From Anthoceros angustus (Eukaryota; Streptophyta; Anthocerotopsida; Anthocerotales; Anthocerotaceae): a DNA stretch of 64,000 nt. Below the pieces are notes generated by a model, which ran no database searches, was not told the origin of the DNA, and saw nothing but the letters and a program-made list of their open reading frames with translations. The DNA is taken from the NCBI GenBank assembly GCA_010909165.1, contig MU008182.1, forward strand, positions 1 to 64,000, read 5' to 3'. The stretch's first letter is position 1. Each line of letters starts with the position of its first letter. This document shows, one piece after another, positions 1 through 12,500 of this stretch. Both the position numbers and the translations under genes were made by a program.

Positions 1-545
1 GGGCCGGGGAATGATACTATTGAAGGCGAGCAAGCAATGGAGGAGAGCGATAACTTTGAGGCGGACGATATGGACGCATCCGAATATGGCGGTGGTTCTT
101 GACTCGATGTCGATGCAAGGCATGGATGAGTCGCCGAGCCGCACTCTTCAATGACTATTGTCGATGCCGATGACCACTCCCTCCTTTAGCGGATGTTTGT
201 TGCAATGTTCTTCTTGACGATTAAAATGAGACTCCCTCTAATGCAGGATTGTTTTCATTGTGTTCCACCACTTCAAAGTAAAAGTTTTCGGTTGTAATAA
301 ACATATAAAAATGGCAGCCCTCTAAACATTCTACAAAAGCGCGAGGCCCACACCCTCATGCTCCGGTTCTAGGGTGTTCACTTGAAAGTCGTCTTTTATC
401 AGTATGACCTCGGAAAGGGTGTGTGCATTATCAAAGTAGGGCACATATCTTGTTCTAGGTAAGGTGTTCTTCGTTACAAGGGGTCATTTGTGATGGACCG
501 AAGGGGGATATCCCCTTCAAAATTATGTTTCTATCAATTCCTTCC
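1..545. other. No supported gene
   Basis: I see no coding region, RNA gene or clear repeat here. The stretch lies downstream of the minus-strand gag-like remnant that follows and is probably decayed mobile-element DNA. Confidence 0.4.
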
Positions 546-1225
546 TTACATAAGCCCTTTGTGCCAATGTATATTTACGCCTCTAGTAGACCACAAAAGG
601 TCATGGTTACCTTCTCTCAACTTGTATGTTAGACATTGCAAAAGCGTCTCCATTGCTTGCTTCTCACTATAGATCTCCTGTACTACAAGCTTCTCCAACC
701 TCCTATACATCATCTTCAACGTTTCACCTTGCTTTCTTGTGAAAGTAACTCTTGAATCTTCTCCTGAGGTCTTTGGAAACTCATCACGTAGAATATCCAT
801 CATGTCACCCGCGGGATCTGTGTGCCATGTTGGTCAGATCGCCGTCTCTGCTGTGGTGATGATTGTCCTCGGCATCTCCGGTTTGTGCTACGATATGTCG
901 CGAGCTTCCCCGGATGTCTCGCCATTTGGATAAATCCAAACCGTGCACTGTAGCCTTGTACATTCTTATACTGCAGCTCTCCAAGAATGGCTTCCAGCTT
1001 ATCCTCGAACTCCTCAAATGTGAGCGCCCCTGGCCTGCCTGTAAACAGCTCATGCCGCGAGCCATGCTCACGACTATCCATGCTGTTTTCAACTCCTAAC
1101 AGCTCAGTCTTGTCGTCCTCCTCTTGCCCACGTCTCCAATTACCTTTTGAATACTTGAGCAAAGGTGTTTTAACTGACACGTACGTATCTTCAGCAAAAT
1201 CGTACCAACAATCCTCAGGGTTCAT
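546..1225 (-). pseudogene. gag-like retroelement remnant
   Basis: Two minus-strand reading frames abut near position 802 in different frames, which suggests one frameshifted polypeptide. The upstream part has an acidic stretch followed by FEEFEDKLEAILGELQ. The downstream part carries RKQGETLKMMYRRLEKLV, close in pattern to RKKGETVQMAFRRLQKLR in the clearer gag remnant near 47.4 kb. Such Q/M-rich helical segments are typical of retrotransposon capsid regions, where the protein packages element RNA. No protease, reverse transcriptase or integrase is visible next to it. The identification rests mainly on the similarity to the 47 kb copy and is moderate. Confidence 0.5.
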
Positions 1226-1314
1226 ACCAACACCATCAACTTATGTCAAATAACAAGTGTTATTCAGCTATCCTCACTGCAGGGTCTTGTATACAAGTCA
1301 CCACTCAGCTCACA

Positions 1315-1767
1315 TCAATCACTGTTCCACCCTTCTGAATTGCTGGTCTCAACTTCAGCTTGCATGCACTCTAGTCGTTCTTGCTCCCACCAATCTTCTA
1401 ATGCTGAGATCTCCTGATCTGCTGCTGGACAATCAAGCCCATACACACAATGATCTTGTAGTGCACTCCACGACTCAGTACAGGCCCCAATCCAACAAAA
1501 GCCTGCTCTCGACTTCAATTCAGCCAAGCCTAACCATGGTTTGGCTAGCTCACGTAATTTGGACAACCCACAGCCGCACTCCACAAATGCTTCAGCAATT
1601 TCTTTTGCAGCGTTGTAAGCTTGGACACGACCGTTGGGTCTCACAATCCAAAATGCTTCTTCCCGAGCTGCCTGTGAGGGCCTTATCTTTGGAAAAGGAT
1701 CATTCACCTCTTGCACTTCCTTGTCCGAGCTTGCTAGCACTTGACCTCCGCTCGAACACTTCTTCAA
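1315..1767 (-). other. Open frame of unknown function in mobile DNA
   Basis: A 150-residue minus-strand frame of ordinary globular composition, rich in Glu, Ala and Trp, ending in a Cys- and Trp-containing segment. I do not recognise a domain. It lies just upstream, on the same strand, of the gag-like remnant and could be the amino-terminal part of the same decayed polyprotein. The sequence immediately upstream encodes basic residues in another frame, so any original protein is frameshifted. It could also be a chance open frame. Confidence 0.3.
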
Positions 1768-4318
1768 GCTTGCCGATTCGACTAAGCTGAACTAGTTGTC
1801 GCCTTTTCAACAACATGATCTTTTCGGGAACGACTCTCCCTTTTACGTGCCTTCTTGCAGTCAACGCTCACCACCCACGATTAAGACAATCTTGCCGACT
1901 ATTGCTATAATTCCACCAAGTTCCTACCACGGTCACGGATAGCATCCACCGAACACATATATATCCGCTTATAGTGAGATCTTCCTGTTTCTTCCCATGA
2001 AAGTCTGCTTCATCCTTGCAGTCATGGTCTCTAAGTTCTTGCAGCAACTGGTCAAGCTACGCATTCACAACACAATTTCAAACTGCTGCCTCACAAGTTG
2101 CATGTTTGCATTCTGCAACAATACACACTCGGAACCCCCTTGTATAGTCATCAACTCAATTGTTGATCACCGACACAAACACCTGCCTCACGGACAACAT
2201 CATCTACGACATCCCATGCAATCACTTCAACTCTCAACATTTAGCTTCCCAATGATCAATCACAGTGATCATTATTGCCTTCTGCACATGTAGATGACTT
2301 AAGTAAATCAGCAATCAACCGGGCCTTCACCACAAAGCTGCAGCGTCACGACTTCCATTCAACTGGGCGGTCACGCGTCAATCGGCAACATCAAAATGCA
2401 AGCCGCAATCTGAGCCTTTGATTTACACCGAACTTTTGTTTTCACATCAACTTTGCAAGAATCGCACGCTTTGATCCCCATTCTCAGAGCGACTTCATTA
2501 GCATGCCACCATTTTGCTTACAATGCTTACACCGCAATCAACATGAGCACGCGTTCAGGTTTTCAGCGATCAGCAATCAGCTGGCAATCCGCTCATTACA
2601 GATGTGCCCTTCCTTGTTCTGCACGCCGCCTGAGGCTCACAATTCAACCATAATTCAGACCGTGCACACTCACTCATCTCGCAGGCCTGCTGAGCTTAGC
2701 AACCTTGCGCAGATCCATTACCGTGAATCCAATCTGATCAATGCTCTCACATCACAGCTGCGGCATCCACACTCATGCAGCGCTACCACACAACCTAGCT
2801 GCTCTTCACTCGAAATATGCTACGGTCACCTCGATTATACGCTCGGTGAGCACTAGGCGCCATCGGTGTCTTTGGTAAAACAACCGAGCTAAGCGCACTG
2901 CCTTTGCCAATATCCACCACACTCATTTGCCGTCATGAGGCTTGGAAAGAGTCGTAATCCAACACACGCATATGCACACACACCGCGTTTATTGCCTTGG
3001 ACCCAAACCCAACTGGTTGTACAAAGATGAACCTCAGCCTTTTCAAAAGCGGCGCTCGTCGTCGTCCGTCTTTCGTCTGCCTGACCGTTTTCCTACTTTC
3101 TACTTGCGCATGAAGCTTATGGCTATGACCTATTTCCATACCGTACATCGTCGGCTATGATGCCAAGACATCAGTTACACAAATACCTAATTAAGGATGA
3201 GTAACCGAGTTCTATGACGACTCATGACACATGTTAAACACGGGCAAGAACATACACAAATTTTAGTTCGCTATGAAGTATACGGTTCTCATTTGCTCAT
3301 GGCCTCGATCTACGCGGTCCTTCGCTTCTCGCTCTACTTTTGTCTGGCGCTCTCGCTCTACCGGCGTCATGCGACGCGACCATGCTCGTAGAGCCATGCA
3401 TTCGGGCATTATCGATGGCATGGATAGGCCATGTAGTCGATCAAACCTTTGAAAATACGCTTGTACTGCGAGCTTTTTGGGTGCAAGCATTGTATGTTGT
3501 TTTTCATAAAGCCCTTCTCTGTTGGTCCTTATTACAAGCTTGTTTGGGGTAGTTGGTGCTATGTGCACCCGTGGCGATGAAGGCCTAGGAAGCGTTGCGA
3601 TATGCAGTGATTGCAACCTTTGACCTTGCGTAAGAACCAACCCGGCCCAGTAGCAAACATGGCGATGGTATAGCATAGCGCCAGCGCGGTGCACGGTGAA
3701 AGCGCGGCGCTGCCAACGGCAACAACCCTAATTATGGATGCAGCGGTCGCGGACATGGCATGTCACTTTGCAAGCGACAGCGCAAATGACCTCAACGCAA
3801 CCTTTACCCCAAAAGAAAGTTTACGTGTGTCGTAGAATCATTTTGTGTACCATGGGATAGGTTGACCACATGGGACAGGGGGCAGCCCAGCAGAGTGTGG
3901 TCATGTGTATGAAATAGTTCGCCCGTGTCGAGACTATTCTATACAATGATAATCGTGTGACGGATTCCATACAAGAAGGCATCCAACCACCTATATTAAA
4001 TGGGGAGGCTTGTGGGAGGAGGTAGGAGGATGCGGGAGGATGTAGGAGGAGGCTGGAGGGAGCGATGGCACATGCACAAGTAGGAAAGTAAGATTGTGAG
4101 GCCAAAATATGAGGGATCAATCCTGGGTTATGGGTGCATGTGGATTAAAAAAGATTGAAGTGGAAGTTTGGTAGCGCTTGGAATCCAATGTGGCCATGCT
4201 CTTTCCACTTCCTATAGTTTATTTTTCCTCATCTTCATCATCATGCCTTCCATGTAGTGTTGTTGGGGGATGGTGCAATAGTAGGGTCCGGGAGGTCGTG
4301 GTGGCGGGCCCGCGGTGA
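1768..4318. other. Intergenic, no gene recognised
   Basis: About 2.5 kb holding only short overlapping frames without recognisable motifs. A purine-rich patch of repeated GGAGGATG/GGAGGAGG words lies at about 4012 to 4055. Nothing else can be supported. Confidence 0.4.
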
Positions 4319-4775
4319 GCCGGGTTCCAGGTTTAGGGCTCATAAGTTTAGGGTTTCACATGTTTAGGGTTTTGCGGATGCTGATCTTCTAGGTTTAGGG
4401 TTCCATAGATTTAGGATTTGCGGCAGTTGATCTTCTAGGTTTAGGGTTTCACAAATTCAGGGTTCCACAAGTTTAGGGTTTCATAAAAATAGGGTTTCAT
4501 AGGTTTAGGGTTTTGCAGCTGCTTGTCTTCTAGGTTTAGGGTTTTATAGTAGCTGATCTTCTAGGTTTAGAGTTTCATAAATTTAGGAGTCCACAAGTAT
4601 AGGGTTTTACGACAATTGATCTTCCAGGTTTAGGGTTCCATAAATTTAGGGTTCCACAAGTTTAGGGCTTTATGGCAACTGATTTTCAAGATTTAAGGTT
4701 TCACATGTATAGGGTTTCACAGGTTTAGGGTTTCACATGTATAGAGTTTCATAGGTTTAGGGTTTTATGGCAACT
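4319..4775 (+). repeat. TTTAGGG-rich degenerate minisatellite
   Basis: The plant telomere word TTTAGGG recurs roughly every 16 to 35 bp for about 450 bp, all in one orientation, interleaved with TTTCACA, TTCCATA and TGATCTTCTAGG words. Higher-order periods of about 60 to 130 bp end in TGATCTTCTAGG or TGATCTTCCAGG. It is not a perfect telomere array. It is a degenerate interstitial telomere-like minisatellite lying about 500 bp upstream of the LINE remnant. Confidence 0.8.
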
Positions 4776-5261
4776 GATCTTCCAGGATCAGGGATGGATA
4801 CCGGCTATGTTTGACAAACAAATCAGAGAGTGGAGCACCCTAGTTTTGGATAAGGTTCCTTCATATTATTTTTTCCATGGGGCCTCCTTCTTCCGCTTCT
4901 GGGAAGAACACTTCTTGCCTCGTCTGTAGAATTTTATATAAGGGTGTTGTTGGTGCAAAGAGGCACATAGGCATGATGCACAAGGACTTTTGACCGGAAT
5001 GCATTGGAGGTTCAAGTGAGGGCTACATCTTCCGGCGTTCGAGGAGACTATTGTTGCTCTTCGGGCCCTTCACCCAGCTCCAAATGTACCCATCCCACCA
5101 AATATCTTGGATTTTGTGGGTGAGAACTCTGGACAAGGTGGTTTTGGTGGCGCTCTAACTCTGCGCCCGCTCTCTTAGAGTCTTTAGCAGGTCTAAGATC
5201 ACTTCCATAATTCCTTCTTTTCTGAGGATCCCTTTAGTGGTTTTTTGGAGCTCATTATCCT

Positions 5262-6650
5262 GCCAATGGCTGTCGTGTGGGGGGAGACCCCCATCGGATT
5301 TTGCGGGTGCTGGGTGCCAGCAAGCTTTGGGTTATGGAGAAGCCCACACCGGGGGTGCGCCCTATCGTCGCAGGAGAGGCATTCCTAGGACTTATTAGTC
5401 GCAGCGTTGCCCTCTAGCTCAAGGAGCAATGCCGGGCTCATCTTAGCCCCCATCAATTTGGCATCGCCACCTCGGGGGGCTGCGAGACGGTAAGTTTTGG
5501 AGTCGAGGCGGTTCTCCAGCTACATCCGGATTGGGTTGCTCTTCAGGTCGATGTTGAGAACGCTTTTAACGCTGTATCCAGGGGAGCCATCTTCCAAGAG
5601 CTTAAAGACGCGGGCGGGCAACTGACAAGTCTTATTCCTTTTGTTCGCTCTTTATATGGTTCCCCATCTAACCTATATTATTAGCACGGCCCCTGAGTGG
5701 AGGGAGTCTCCATGCTTGACTCCGCAATGGGAACCAGGCAAGGGGATCCCTATGGGGGAGCTCTCTTTGCTATGGCGCATTTTAGGGCCTTGTCAATAAC
5801 TGCCTCCTTGGTGTGGGAGTGCCTCTTTTCGTCGGTGGCCGATGACACCCACATCCTTGGGCCGGTGGACAAAGTCAAAGATGATTTCGACCTCTTCTCC
5901 TTGGAGCTCTCTCGCCTTGGCCTGAAGGTCAAGATCTTGAAGTGCAAGGTGTGGTCTCCGTCTGGTCTTACGCTCCCTCTTCATTATCCCCGGGGGGATA
6001 TTGATTCTCCACAAGGGTTGCGGGTCCTCAAAGTCTCGGTCAAGCCCCAGGGCTTTATACGGGAATTTGTGGATGCTGCTTTGAAAGAGGATCTTGCGCA
6101 TATCGACAACTTCTCTAGATTGGGCGACCCGTAGGTGGCCTTCGGCATCCTCTCTTCCTGCTTCGTGCGCCGCTCTGGGTACCTCATTCAGATTGTCCCC
6201 CGGGGGCCCTCCAGTTTTTCTTTCTCAACTTGGAGATTTCGACAAGCAGGTTACGGAGTCTCTGGGAGACATTATTGGCCCAGGTTCCTTCAAATGTGCG
6301 GTCGGGGACTCAGCGTAGCGACAAGCGTCCCTCCCTGCCGCTTCTGGGGGCGCAGGTCTTTTGGCCATGGAGGCCTCGGTGCCAGCGGCTTTTCTAGGAA
6401 GCTGGACCCTCTCGACCCCAATTTTGGCCTCTCACTTCCTTATCCGAGAGAGCAGCATTTTGGAGAGTTTTGTTGCAGGAGTTGAGGAGGGGTGCTTCCC
6501 CCTCGAAGTGTCCCTAAGGTCGGCTAGGGACCTCTTACCCTCTTTGGCCAGGGAGGCAATGCATTCTTCTTCTTCGTTTCTCGCCGATGGGTTTCGAGGG
6601 TTGGAGGCTTCTCTCCAGGAGAAGCATTATGGGCAGGTGCTGTAGCATCT
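5262..6650 (+). pseudogene. LINE-type reverse transcriptase, frameshifted
   Basis: The + strand encodes a non-LTR retrotransposon reverse transcriptase broken by stops and frameshifts. In order: KPTPGVRPIVAGE near 5341, the polymerase motif A segment LQVDVENAFN near 5545, a stop near 5683, then GTRQGDPYGGALF near 5730 (QGDP motif) and VADDTHILG near 5837 (the ADD of motif C, which binds catalytic metal). A stop follows at 6132. The carboxy-terminal region continues in shifted frames to about 6645, including PAASGGAGLLAM and a long helical region. No endonuclease domain or poly(A) tail was found, so the copy is 5'-truncated or decayed beyond recognition upstream. Confidence 0.85.
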
Positions 6651-8859
6651 TCTTCTGGATTCTTTTACTCCTCCTCCTGCTAGAGCTTGCTTTTGCTCTT
6701 GCTTACGAAAGGGTGCAGGTTCCTAGCTCCTCGCCCGCCCTTGTGTCGAGGCGTTCTGAATGCACCAGCTTCTTTTTCTACTGCGATGAGGTTTCGCCTG
6801 GGTCTGGTCTAACCACTAGCCTATTCTCTTCTAGCCTGCTGTTGTGGGGCCTCCATCGACGACCCTGGGGACGATTTAGTGCATTGTCTAATGGGTGGAC
6901 AACGTATTACTACACACGACGCCGTTCGAGATGTCATGTTCTCGATATGGCTAAGGAGAGCGGTTTCTTCCCTTTCAAAGCGGCGGTATACTACGCTCAA
7001 TGGCGTCTCTATTAGAGCTGACCTTTTCTTGGAGGCGAGGTCTCGGTTGTGGGCGTGGTTATGTGACCCAGAGATTATTAACAACACCATAATATTTGAG
7101 CCGTGGAATATACATCAAGCGGCTTTATGCATGTATATCTGTTGAACGGGTTCTGGATGGTCACTAAATCATGTTCTGCATGTAGTCATGGAGAATGTGT
7201 TCAAAATTATGGTGAATCACATTAGGTTCAAAATTGCAGCACACGCCAAAAAGGGTATGGTGGGGACATGCCAATGGGGTTTACCTTTGGTCTAGCCGTT
7301 CAAACTCCCTTTGTGCGGGATAATGAAACCGGCGATCTTTACATTATTGCCTTATAGTGAAGGGGAGCAGAGTTTTGTGGTTCCCATTTATGTAGAAGGT
7401 ATGGAAAATGTCTGTTTATATAAGTGTACAAGGGTGTACAAACTACCGCGCGCAATGCGCGCATGCGGCGCCATGTATCTACTGGCGAAATCCTTATCCA
7501 TTCCCTTTGCACAAATATGCCCAACATGGCCTTTTTAATATCCATTGTCGGAGGTAATGTCTTGTCTGTTCCATGTTCCTCTTCACCCCAGCAAAACCGA
7601 TTACATGGTATCTTGGCTGGGAGTTTCACGGAACATTGGGTGGGCGCCTAAGCAGATCCAGGGAACAAAGTCATGGCAGGCCGGTGAAATGAAGGTGCCA
7701 ATAGGAGCGGACACGAGAAAATGTTGTCGTGATGGGCTTAAGCATGCCACCACAAAGGGTGTGGAAAAGAGTTGCCGTAATTTGGAAGGGCGGACCATGG
7801 GTGGAATATATGTCGAGCCGTTCGGTCATTCACTCCTCACGACTCCAGACCGTCGGTTTCTCCATGTGGAATAAATCGTCATCACCATCATCCTCATTGT
7901 CCACCGGCGAAGTGCGAGGTTGAAGATGGGGCGGAGGCATAACTTCTCTTTGATAGCTTTTTATCCGCGCGTCTGGATGTTTCCTAAGTGAGATTGAACC
8001 CATAGTACACAATGGATCTTATGTACAAACAACCACGAGCGTTGGGTGGCTTCCATGCTTTTGCACCTTTGTTGGTAATGAAATTGTCTACCCTCCTCGG
8101 TCGACCAAGTATTCTCAGACATACTTGCCCTCGTAGGCATCGGTGTGCTCGGTTCGCCACGATGCACCGGCAAGTATGGGTCATCGGTCGGTGCACACTC
8201 AACACCTTTGCAACCCGAATGCCACATTGTGTGTCCCCTCACAAGGTGACAATAAACATACCTTTTTAATCATGATGTCACCATTCATCGCTCGACCTCT
8301 TGCTCCGTCTCTCCACACTCTGGTAAGCACCCAAGTACATGTCCGTTGAGGCACGTCTCGCAATAAGGCTTCGTCCAAGATAGCCTCCTCTGCGGCGGTA
8401 CAAGTGCCTGCTGCGGATCATCGCCACTTCCACGGACTTTTCAACACAAGGCCAATGTTGTCCACTATAGTTGCAATCTCCTCTTGATCCTTCGAAGTCA
8501 TTCCACCACTCCTCCTCTGCTGCGTTAACATATGTGGAAAGTTTGCAAACCCTTCCTTAAGTGCTCTACTCCTTCCGTGCGGTGAGCTTTCCATTGCCTT
8601 TCTTGTCCTTGGCACATAGAGCTAGCGTTGTGGGTCCTATCTCATTTGGAATAAAAGACAAGAACTCCATCTTACATTTCCCATAACGGTGAGGTCAGTC
8701 TTTACTCGGATACGGTAACTTTACCTGGAGTTTTCCTCAGCGTGATTTTGAATTGGTGTTGGAATGATAGATTATTGACTTGCGAACGCTGACTTTAAAC
8801 TTTAGCACACCTTTGTTTTCAAGCGGCGAAAGAGCGAAAGGAACCTCGGTCGGGACCTT
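6651..8859. other. Decayed mobile-element DNA, no gene recognised
   Basis: No intact coding region. Minus-strand frames between about 7960 and 8240 could be the far carboxy-terminal part of the DUF7869-like element that follows, but this is a guess from position. The stretch from 6651 to 7140 may contain further LINE carboxy-terminal sequence in broken frames. Confidence 0.35.
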
Positions 8860-9470
8860 CACTTACGGGTTTGGCGTGAGCATGTGGTCAATATATCGCA
8901 TAGCAGGAAGAGTTTTGGCCTCTTTGTGCTTCAAATGCTTGGAGAAACACGAGAACATTTGGTCAACTGGTCATGTGTGTGACCGAAGAAACCCACCTTC
9001 ACTTTCTCAAATGTCCCCATCTCCACGAGCATATTCGGATAAGCAAGCAGTTGATTCTTGTTCTCCGACATGTGTTGTCCAGTTGCAAATATAGAACCTT
9101 GGGAAGTAAGCCAACACGCATTATGTATCACATCTTGTATAATGCATATGGTTAAATTAGCATCGTTCGCAAATTTGCGTAGTGCGAGATCGCCCTTGTG
9201 AGCGTGTGATTGTGAATCATACACCCCACCACATGGTGTAACGGCTATCTTCCTTTAGCTCCTTAGGCCATCTAAGTATATGTCGGTAAGATGTTTTTTG
9301 ATCCATACCATCGATACATAATAACATGTACTTGTGAGGCTCGGTGTATCCTTTCGTTCGATGTTTTGTCAACTTCTTCCGCTCCTCCATAAGCTTTGTC
9401 GATGTTTGTTCAATGCCTCGATATATATCGCCGTAACCAAATGTCATGTCGGTGTCCATCAAGGACATAT
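8860..9470 (-). pseudogene. DUF7869-like mobile-element protein, copy A (broken)
   Basis: Reading the minus strand across two or three frames gives a protein of the family I know as DUF7869, found in lineage-specific mobile elements. Segments in order: CIDGMDQKTSY, ILRWPKELKEDSR, VIHNHT, LRKFANDANLTICIIQDVIH, LPKVLYLQLDNT, YPNMLVEMGTFEKVKVGFF, GHTHDQ, then SKHLKHKEAKTLP. The QLDNT and GHTH motifs are the family's most conserved polar residues. They look like metal or catalytic sites, but the family's chemistry is not established to my knowledge. Single-base frameshifts separate the segments, so this is a relic. It is the more complete of two copies. Confidence 0.7.
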
Positions 9471-9734
9471 ACCATCATTCACGACCCGGCGACCCTCCCA
9501 CTAACGCCTCATTTCAAATGCAATAGGCGAAGGGGTCGACTCCATTATAAGGGGGTCTGGCGATTGTCCTTGTAGAAAGGGGCCTAACCGCCTCGAGGTC
9601 AACCCCTAAGCGAACCTAGGGTTCGGGTTGTGTGGTCGTGTTGGGCCCTCAATGGTCCTCAGCTAGGCCCGCACAGGCGCTCTGAAAATCTTGAAGGCGA
9701 AGTCGGTGGCCGGCGTTCATCGCCCTTCAACCCC

Positions 9735-9945
9735 AATATGGTGGCGGCGGCCGCCCCCGTTTCCTCCTCCCCTTTCCCATCCCCTTCCACCTTCCACCAG
9801 GCGCGGCATCTGGCCTCATCTCCTGCGGGCCCCGGCATGCAGGCGCCGCCTCCCGCCCTTTCCGGGCATCCCGCGCCCTCCTCATCTCCCCTCCCGGCGA
9901 GAGCAGGCGCGCGGCATCGCTCCTCCTCTCCTCCACCCACAGGCG
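9735..9945. repeat. GC-rich hypervariable core, copy A
   Basis: A C-rich stretch of CCTCC, GGCGCC, CCGGCATGC and GGCGCGC words inside the 1.84-kb unit. Its partner lies at 11570 to 11765. The flanks of the two cores match well but the cores differ in word order and length, as in a fast-evolving GC minisatellite. It encodes only Pro/Ser/Ala-rich or Gly/Arg-rich shadow frames. Confidence 0.6.
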
Positions 9946-10032
9946 CATTCTAGAGAACATGCCCGCTTCCTCGACCAAGGGCGTCTGTCGTACCTCGACC
10001 AGGGTCAACATCCACCATCACAACGCCTTGCG

Positions 10033-10855
10033 TCATCGGATGGCCCACCTGTTGTCGCCCAACCTTTTTGCCCCATACCATGCCGAGAAAGCGGTGTGCG
10101 CGGAGCATACCTTGATCGTCGCGATCCGATTACTCGGATGTTGAACTTTAGGCGCGAACATGTTGAAAATCGATTGGATTTGGGTATCTTCACGGCGCGA
10201 AGTTACGCTCCCATAGTCTCGAGAAAATACTCTGAAATATCTGTTTTGCTCCATGCCACATTTGTATTGTGTCCACACTTCTAGCTTGGTGAAAGTGTCA
10301 GGAAGATTGTAGACTTCAACATTAGGCAGCCGCTCTGCCAATTGCAGAAATGTTGCATCCATCCATGCAATAGCGCCCAATGCATGAGATGATTTCACTC
10401 GGGGGTTTGGCTTGCTACCATCCCATGGTGAATTCAACAGTACTCTGCCCTTCACCTCCTCGTACCTTTCCGACCCTATGCAATACACCCTTCTGAAGGA
10501 TTTCAGGCAACACTTGATTGGAACCGGTGCCTTCGAAAATCTGGACTCTTTTCCTTTGATCCATTGAGTCGGGGCCTTACAAGGGTCTCTAGTATGTCTC
10601 TGCTCGGACCTTCCCAACATAAAAACCTTTGCCTCTCTTCTTGAAACCCTCCTTGAAAGTCGTTGGATACATACTTTGTTGCAACACGGTTTAAAATCTT
10701 AGAAGTGTCGCCTCGGTCTTCTTCAAGGAGACACCAGCCTCGCAAAGCAAGGTCGCTCGCTGCAATGTCTCCGACATTGGCTTGGATAATCTGACCGCTG
10801 AGCGAGGAGGGCAGGGAGGATGGGGAACGTTGCCATATGACAATATCTGCTCCCG
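10033..10855 (-). pseudogene. Upstream coding remnant of the DUF7869 element, copy A
   Basis: Minus-strand frames with SGQIIQANVGDIAASDLALRG, IGSERYEEVKGR, HALGAIAWMDATF, LAERLPNVEVYNLPDTFTKL and VWTQYKCGMEQ. These lie upstream, on the same strand, of a DUF7869-like region and are duplicated near 12.4 kb. I do not recognise a named domain. They are probably the amino-terminal half of the same element protein or a second element protein. Small frameshifts separate the segments. Confidence 0.5.
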
Positions 10856-10865
10856 ATGCACCAAA

Positions 10866-11302
10866 CTCCACGAGCATATTCGGATAAGCAAACAGCTTGA
10901 TTCTTGTTCTCCGACATGTGTTGTCCAGTTGCAAATATAGAACCTTGGGAAGTAAGCCATATGTATGTATCACATCTTGTATAATGCATATGGTTAAATT
11001 AGCATCGTTCGCAAATTTGCGTAGTGCGAGATCCCTTGAGCGTGTGATTGTGAATCACACCCCACCACATGGAATGGCTATCTTCCTTTAGCTCCTTAGG
11101 CCATCTAAGTATATGCGGTAAGATGTTTTTTGATCCATACCATCGATACATAACATGTACTTGTGAGGCTCGGTGTATCCTTTCGCTTCGATGTTTTGTC
11201 AACTTCTTCTTCCTCCATAAGCTTTATGCGATGTTTGTTCAATGCCTCGATATATATCGCCATACAACCAAATGTCATGTCGGTGTCCATCAAGGACATA
11301 TA
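10866..11302 (-). pseudogene. DUF7869-like mobile-element protein, copy B (truncated)
   Basis: The second copy contains the first half of the domain: the ILRWPKELKEDS segment, the LRKFANDANLTI-like stretch, LPKVLYLQLDNT and YPNMLVEFGAS. It then stops at the tandem junction and lacks GHTH and everything after it. The frame is interrupted by short indels. The truncation is a consequence of the tandem duplication and not an independent deletion. Confidence 0.65.
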
Positions 11303-11569
11303 CCATCATTCACGACCAACCCCACTAACGCCTCATTTCAAATGCAATGAGCGAAGGGTCGACCATTATAAGTGGGGTCTAGGCGATTGTCCATGTAGGG
11401 GCAAAGGGCAGACCCTAACCCCTCGGAGGTCAACCTAAACGAACCTAGGGTTCCGGGTTGTGTGGTCCATATTGAGGCCCTCAATGGTCCTCAACGCTAG
11501 GCGCCCGGGCTGGCGCTGAAAATCTTGAGGCGAAAGTGTCCAGGCCCGGCTCATTCGCCCTTCAACAAT

Positions 11570-11765
11570 ATGGGCGCGGCGCGCGAACCCCTTCCTCCTC
11601 CCCTTTCCCATCCCCTTCCACCTTTCCACCAGGCGGCATGCGCCTCCTCCCATCTCCCTGCGGGCCCGGCGCAGGCGCCGCCTCCCGCCCTTTCCGGGCG
11701 CGCATCTGCCGCGCCTCCTCATCCCCTCCCGGCGGCGGCGCGCATCTGCCTCCTCCTCTCCTCCA
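11570..11765. repeat. GC-rich hypervariable core, copy B
   Basis: Partner of the GC-rich core at 9735 to 9945. It shares CCTCCCCTTTCCCATCCCC at its left side and the GGCGCATTCTAGA flank at its right, while the interior order of GGCGC, GCATC and CCTCC words differs. Confidence 0.6.
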
Positions 11766-11846
11766 AACGAGGCGCATTCTAGAACATGCCCGCCTTCCTC
11801 GACCAAGGCCGCCGATCGTACCTCGACCAAGGGTCAACATCCACCA

Positions 11847-12500
11847 TCACAACATACCATATCGGATGGCCCACCTTGACGCCCAACCTTTTTGCCCCTT
11901 TATACCATGTGAAAAAGCGGTGTGCGGCGATGAGCATACCTTGATCATCGCGATCCGATTCGGATGTTGAACTTTAGACCGGTACGAGAACATGTTGAAA
12001 ATCGATTGGATTTGGGTATCTTCGCGCTTGAAGTTCGCTCCCATAGTCTCGTAGAAATGCACGAAATATCTGCAGCCGTTTTGCTCCATGCCACATTTGT
12101 ATTGTGTCCACACTTCTAGCTTGGTGAAAGTGTCGGGAAGATTGTAGACTTCAACATTAGGCGGCTACGCCAATTGCGAAATGTTGCATCCATCCATGCA
12201 ATAGCCAATGCATGAGATGATTTCACCCGGGGTTTGCTACCATCCCATGGTGAATTCAACGATGCTCTACCCTTCACCTCCTCATACCTTTCCGACCCTA
12301 TACACACCTTAAAGGATTTGAGGCAACACTTGATTGGAACCGGTGCCTTGAAAGTCTGAGACTGTCTTTCCGATCCTTGGTCGCCTTACAAGGGTCTCTA
12401 AGTATGTCTCTCACCTCACCTTCCCAACATAAGAAACCTTTGCCTCTCTTCTTGAAACCCTCCTTGAAAGTCGTTGGATACATACTTTGTTGCAACACGG
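11847..12500 (-). pseudogene. Upstream coding remnant of the DUF7869 element, copy B
   Basis: Second copy of the 10033 to 10855 segment on the minus strand. IGSERYEEVKGR, HALAIAWMDATF, VWTQYKCGMEQNG and the NVGDIAASDLALRGWCL segment just upstream (to about 12690) are all recognisable, again interrupted by indels at positions different from copy A. The two copies have therefore decayed independently since duplication. Confidence 0.5.

Noticed and set aside
9691-10284. 197-residue Pro/Arg-rich + strand frame
   Set aside because: It lies over the GC-rich core and the antisense side of the DUF7869 element's coding remnant; composition follows the C-rich strand.
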